From contig CAMYIF010000003.1 of the NCBI GenBank assembly GCA_947258415.1, forward strand, positions 1-36,036: a DNA stretch of 36,036 nucleotides, given 5' to 3'. Below are positions 33,354 through 36,036 of the stretch, piece by piece. Numbering within the stretch: position 1 is the stretch's first letter; every line of letters starts with the position of its first letter. The stretch comes from an uncultured Pseudomonadales bacterium (lineage in GTDB: Bacteria > Pseudomonadota > Gammaproteobacteria > Pseudomonadales > IMCC2047). Below the pieces are notes generated by a model. The model was not told the origin of the DNA. It was given only the letters and a program-made list of their open reading frames with translations, and searched no databases. The position numbers and the translations under genes are program-made.

Positions 33354-35018
33354 ATGCGAGTCAGTGTTAGTGAATGGTTAAAAAGCGGGACGCCCTGGGT
33401 ATGGTTAAATGCCGGTGCGGTCGCTATCAGCCTGATCATGGTGATTGGTCTGTTGGGACTCATCGCCGTACGCGGCCTTGAACATTTCTGGCCTGCCCAG
33501 GTATTACAGGCAAAAACTGTTGCGCCGGATAATTCGACTTATGTTGTTGCCGGGGAGGTCGTTGAATCGGAAATGGTTTCTGCCGTGCAACTGAGGTCCT
33601 CGGGAGTGCAGCTTGCAGATGATATTGATTTTGCCGAGCGCTACCTGTTAAAAGTGGGCAACCGGGATATCACGGGAAGTGATTTTACCTGGGTACTGAA
33701 GCGTGACCTGAAAGAGCCTGCGTACCCTGAGGAGATTATCGTCATAGAGCGACGCGAATGGGGTAATTTTTATGGTTATCTCGACTCAGTGAGCAAAGAT
33801 GGCCAGATAATCACGGGAAGCGACCAGGTCTGGCAAGCGTTTCAGGATGTGATTGATCGGGCGCTGGGCATCCATGATGATATATATGATGTTGAGAAAA
33901 GTGAAATTGGTGGCATCAATAGCCGTTTTGAGCGCTTGCGCCTGAGAGAGCGCGGCTATGAAATTCGCAATAACGGGACAGCAGAGGATTTTGCCGATAT
34001 CGCCGCCCGGCGCGCCGAACTCGATGCCGAGTATGAGGCACTGCAGGTCCGTTTGACCGAGCTTTATAATGCTTTCAACCGGGACAGCATTTCTGTTCGT
34101 ACCGCGAATGGGAAAATTATTGAAATCAACCTAAGCAAGGTGGTCCGGGCTTACCAGCCAAATGCAATGGGTTTGATAGATAAAATCGGGTTCTACTTTT
34201 CCAAATTATGGGAGTTCGTAGCAGACGACCCCCGAGAGGCAAATACAGAAGGGGGAATTTTCCCGGCAATCTACGGCACGGTAATGATGGTTATTATCAT
34301 GTCGATTTTTGTCACGCCTTTCGGTGTTGTAGCAGCCGTTTACTTGAGGGAATACGCCAAGCAAGGCGTGCTGACCCGTACTATCCGGATTGCCGTGAAT
34401 AACCTGGCCGGGGTGCCATCCATTGTTTACGGCGTATTTGGCCTGGGATTTTTTATCTACTTTCTGGGTGGCCACATCGACAACCTGTTTTTTGTTGAGG
34501 CCAAGCCCGCACCTACCTTCGGTACACCCGGCTTGCTGTGGGCTTCATTGACGCTGGCATTATTGACTGTGCCGGTGGTTATCGTCGCCACAGAAGAGGG
34601 TTTGTCGAGAATACCGCGTTCAATTCGGGAAGGTAGCCTGGCTTTGGGGGCCACCAAGTGGGAGACGCTATGGCGAGTGATTTTGCCCATGTCCAGCCCG
34701 GCCATGATGACCGGTTTGATACTGGCCGTTGCCCGTGCCGCCGGCGAGGTAGCACCCCTGATGCTGGTCGGGGTGGTAAAACTGGCCCCATCATTGCCGC
34801 TGGATGGCAATTACCCCTATTTGCACCTTGACCAGAAATTTATGCACCTGGGTTTCCATATCTACGATGTCGGCTTCCAGAGCCCCAACGTTGAAGCGGC
34901 GCGCCCGCTGGTTTATGCAACCGCGTTGTTGCTGGTGGCGGTAATTGCTGTCTTGAACCTGACATCGGTTACAATAAGAAATCATTTACGCGAAAAATAT
35001 AAGGCATTGGAGGTTTAA
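33354..35018 (+). CDS. pstA: Phosphate ABC transporter permease PstA, long form
   Basis: A 554-residue permease; E. coli PstA has about 296. Helix 1 is at about 17-40. Residues about 45-295 form a large soluble part, presumably periplasmic, with a helical stretch (RRAELDAEYEALQVRLTELY) that could be a coiled coil. The permease core starts near residue 299 (GIFPAIYGTVMMVIIMSIF). It includes the NLAGVPSIVYGVFGL motif near 345 and the ATPase-contact loop IPRSIREGSLALGATKWETLWR near 425. It is 40 bp downstream of pstC and 74 bp upstream of pstB. The soluble part shows no propeller repeats, unlike PstC. Confidence 0.94.
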   Translation: MRVSVSEWLKSGTPWVWLNAGAVAISLIMVIGLLGLIAVRGLEHFWPAQVLQAKTVAPDNSTYVVAGEVVESEMVSAVQLRSSGVQLADDIDFAERYLLKVGNRDITGSDFTWVLKRDLKEPAYPEEIIVIERREWGNFYGYLDSVSKDGQIITGSDQVWQAFQDVIDRALGIHDDIYDVEKSEIGGINSRFERLRLRERGYEIRNNGTAEDFADIAARRAELDAEYEALQVRLTELYNAFNRDSISVRTANGKIIEINLSKVVRAYQPNAMGLIDKIGFYFSKLWEFVADDPREANTEGGIFPAIYGTVMMVIIMSIFVTPFGVVAAVYLREYAKQGVLTRTIRIAVNNLAGVPSIVYGVFGLGFFIYFLGGHIDNLFFVEAKPAPTFGTPGLLWASLTLALLTVPVVIVATEEGLSRIPRSIREGSLALGATKWETLWRVILPMSSPAMMTGLILAVARAAGEVAPLMLVGVVKLAPSLPLDGNYPYLHLDQKFMHLGFHIYDVGFQSPNVEAARPLVYATALLLVAVIAVLNLTSVTIRNHLREKYKALEV

Positions 35019-35092
35019 GGTTTATTAAACCCTGTCCGGATGAAGCAAATCAAACCGGGCACAAGGCTTTTGAACTATAGAGCAAATACATT

Positions 35093-35989
35093 ATGAGCGA
35101 ACTAACACGCGAAGCGTTGACTGAAAAAGAAGCCGCAGATACAAAAGGTGCGCCCAAAAAGCAGGAGCCCAAAGCTCATGCAATGGATATGTCAGCCCTG
35201 GGTCGGCAGTCACGAAGACTGGATTTGGCTAATGAGGAAGTCTGCCTTGAGGCGAAAAACCTGGATCTTTATTACGGCAAATCCCAGGCCCTGAAGTCGA
35301 TTAACATGGTCATCCCCAAAAAACGGGTGACGGCCTTTATCGGCCCCAGTGGTTGCGGCAAGTCTACCTTGCTCCGTTGTTTTAACAGGATGAATGATCT
35401 TGTTGATATCTGCCGGGTTGAGGGTGAGGTTTTGCTCGACAATAGCAACATTTACGAAAAAGGGGTCGACGTTGCCGATTTGCGTCGTCGTGTTGGCATG
35501 GTTTTCCAAAAACCAAATCCCTTTCCGAAAAGCATTTATGAGAATGTTGCCTATGGGCTTCGTATCCAGGGCATTTCGCAAAAGCGCGTCCTGGATGAAA
35601 CGGTTGAATGGGCGCTCAGGGGCGCAGCGCTATGGAATGAGGTCAAGGACAGGTTACAGGAAAACGCGCTGGGTTTGTCCGGTGGCCAACAGCAACGCCT
35701 GGTTATAGCACGCACCATTGCGGTCGAACCGGAAGTCCTGTTACTCGATGAACCGGCATCTGCGCTCGACCCAATTTCAACCCTTAAAATTGAAGAATTG
35801 ATTAACGAGCTTAAGTCCAAGTTCACTATCGCTATAGTTACCCATAATATGCAGCAGGCTGCCCGGGTTTCTGACTATACCGCTTTTATGTATATCGGTG
35901 ATTTAGTCGAATTTGGAAGTACTGACACACTGTTTACCAACCCGAAACAGAAGGCGACCGAAGATTACATCACCGGGCGTTATGGTTAA
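35093..35989 (+). CDS. pstB: Phosphate ABC transporter ATP-binding protein PstB
   Basis: A 298-residue ATPase subunit that drives the PstC-PstA permease from the cytoplasm. Walker [10 protein letters not shown] is near residue 84, the Q-loop in [18 protein letters not shown] near 135, the ABC signature LSGGQQQRL near 200, Walker [14 protein letters not shown] near 220, and the switch histidine in IVTHNMQQA near 255. The N-terminal 45 residues are a charged, Lys/Glu-rich extension absent from the 257-residue E. coli protein. After its stop only 47 bases remain. The usual next gene is phoU, but no phoU sequence is visible inside the window. Confidence 0.97.
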   Translation: MSELTREALTEKEAADTKGAPKKQEPKAHAMDMSALGRQSRRLDLANEEVCLEAKNLDLYYGKSQALKSINMVIPKKRVTAFIGPSGCGKSTLLRCFNRMNDLVDICRVEGEVLLDNSNIYEKGVDVADLRRRVGMVFQKPNPFPKSIYENVAYGLRIQGISQKRVLDETVEWALRGAALWNEVKDRLQENALGLSGGQQQRLVIARTIAVEPEVLLLDEPASALDPISTLKIEELINELKSKFTIAIVTHNMQQAARVSDYTAFMYIGDLVEFGSTDTLFTNPKQKATEDYITGRYG

Positions 35990-36036
35990 ACAGGTAAAAC
36001 CCGGGGCTGAATGCGTATAGTTATCTGGCTGCTGAT

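Noticed and set aside
36011-36036. ATG followed by MRIVIWLL at the right edge
   Set aside because: Could be the start of another gene with a signal peptide, but 26 bases without a clear ribosome site cannot support a call; it does not look like phoU.

Overview
The window is a stretch of bacterial chromosome that best fits a gammaproteobacterium. The order ahcY - metK - ArsR/methyltransferase regulator, divergent from tkt - epd - pgk, matches what I recall from Pseudomonas-type genomes. The long forms of PstC and PstA, the DUF1415, YnfA and LapA-domain proteins, and an E. coli-like Pho box point the same way. I could not fix genus or family. I see no rRNA, tRNA, CRISPR array, insertion sequence or phage genes.

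Region 1 (1-3622): a leftward operon of the S-adenosylmethionine cycle: a SahR-like regulator, metK, and ahcY cut by the window edge. A perfect 13-bp-arm palindrome overlaps the -35 of a good sahR promoter, which suggests autorepression of the whole operon. Region 2 (3623-8025): transketolase, an Epd-type erythrose-4-phosphate/glyceraldehyde-3-phosphate dehydrogenase and phosphoglycerate kinase, serving the pentose phosphate pathway, glycolysis and PLP precursor supply. An alpha/beta hydrolase follows instead of pyk or fba. Region 3 (8074-10268): that hydrolase, an OmpA-type lipoprotein and, convergent to it, a DksA/TraR-type zinc protein.

Region 4 (10269-14661): a three-gene unit for omega-amino acid catabolism: a GabD-like semialdehyde dehydrogenase, an omega-amino acid:pyruvate aminotransferase and a family III CoA-transferase. 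Region 5 (14837-18112): a TerC-type and an ExoD-type membrane protein, then two coupled genes for a secreted and a membrane protein that I do not recognise. Region 6 (18198-23833): nine closely spaced rightward genes, mostly small-molecule enzymes: TauD/TfdA dioxygenase, 2-hydroxyacid dehydrogenase, YnfA, FlK-like thioesterase, malonate-semialdehyde-decarboxylase-like tautomerase, GFA protein, alpha/beta hydrolase, ABM monooxygenase and DUF1415. This string is the best candidate for an undescribed pathway, but its function is inference only.

Region 7 (23834-29342): small membrane and envelope genes: an unknown membrane protein, a SpoIIAA-like STAS protein, a CREST/ceramidase-like membrane protein, a 4-oxalocrotonate tautomerase-like protein, a coiled-coil protein, LapA-domain and DUF3147 proteins, a lipoprotein and an MscS channel. 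A clearly broken EamA transporter gene follows (29392-29810). Region 8 (29884-35989): a Pho box and the pstS-pstC-pstA-pstB phosphate uptake operon, with an attenuator-like terminator after pstS. PstC carries what looks like a seven-bladed propeller in its periplasmic part.
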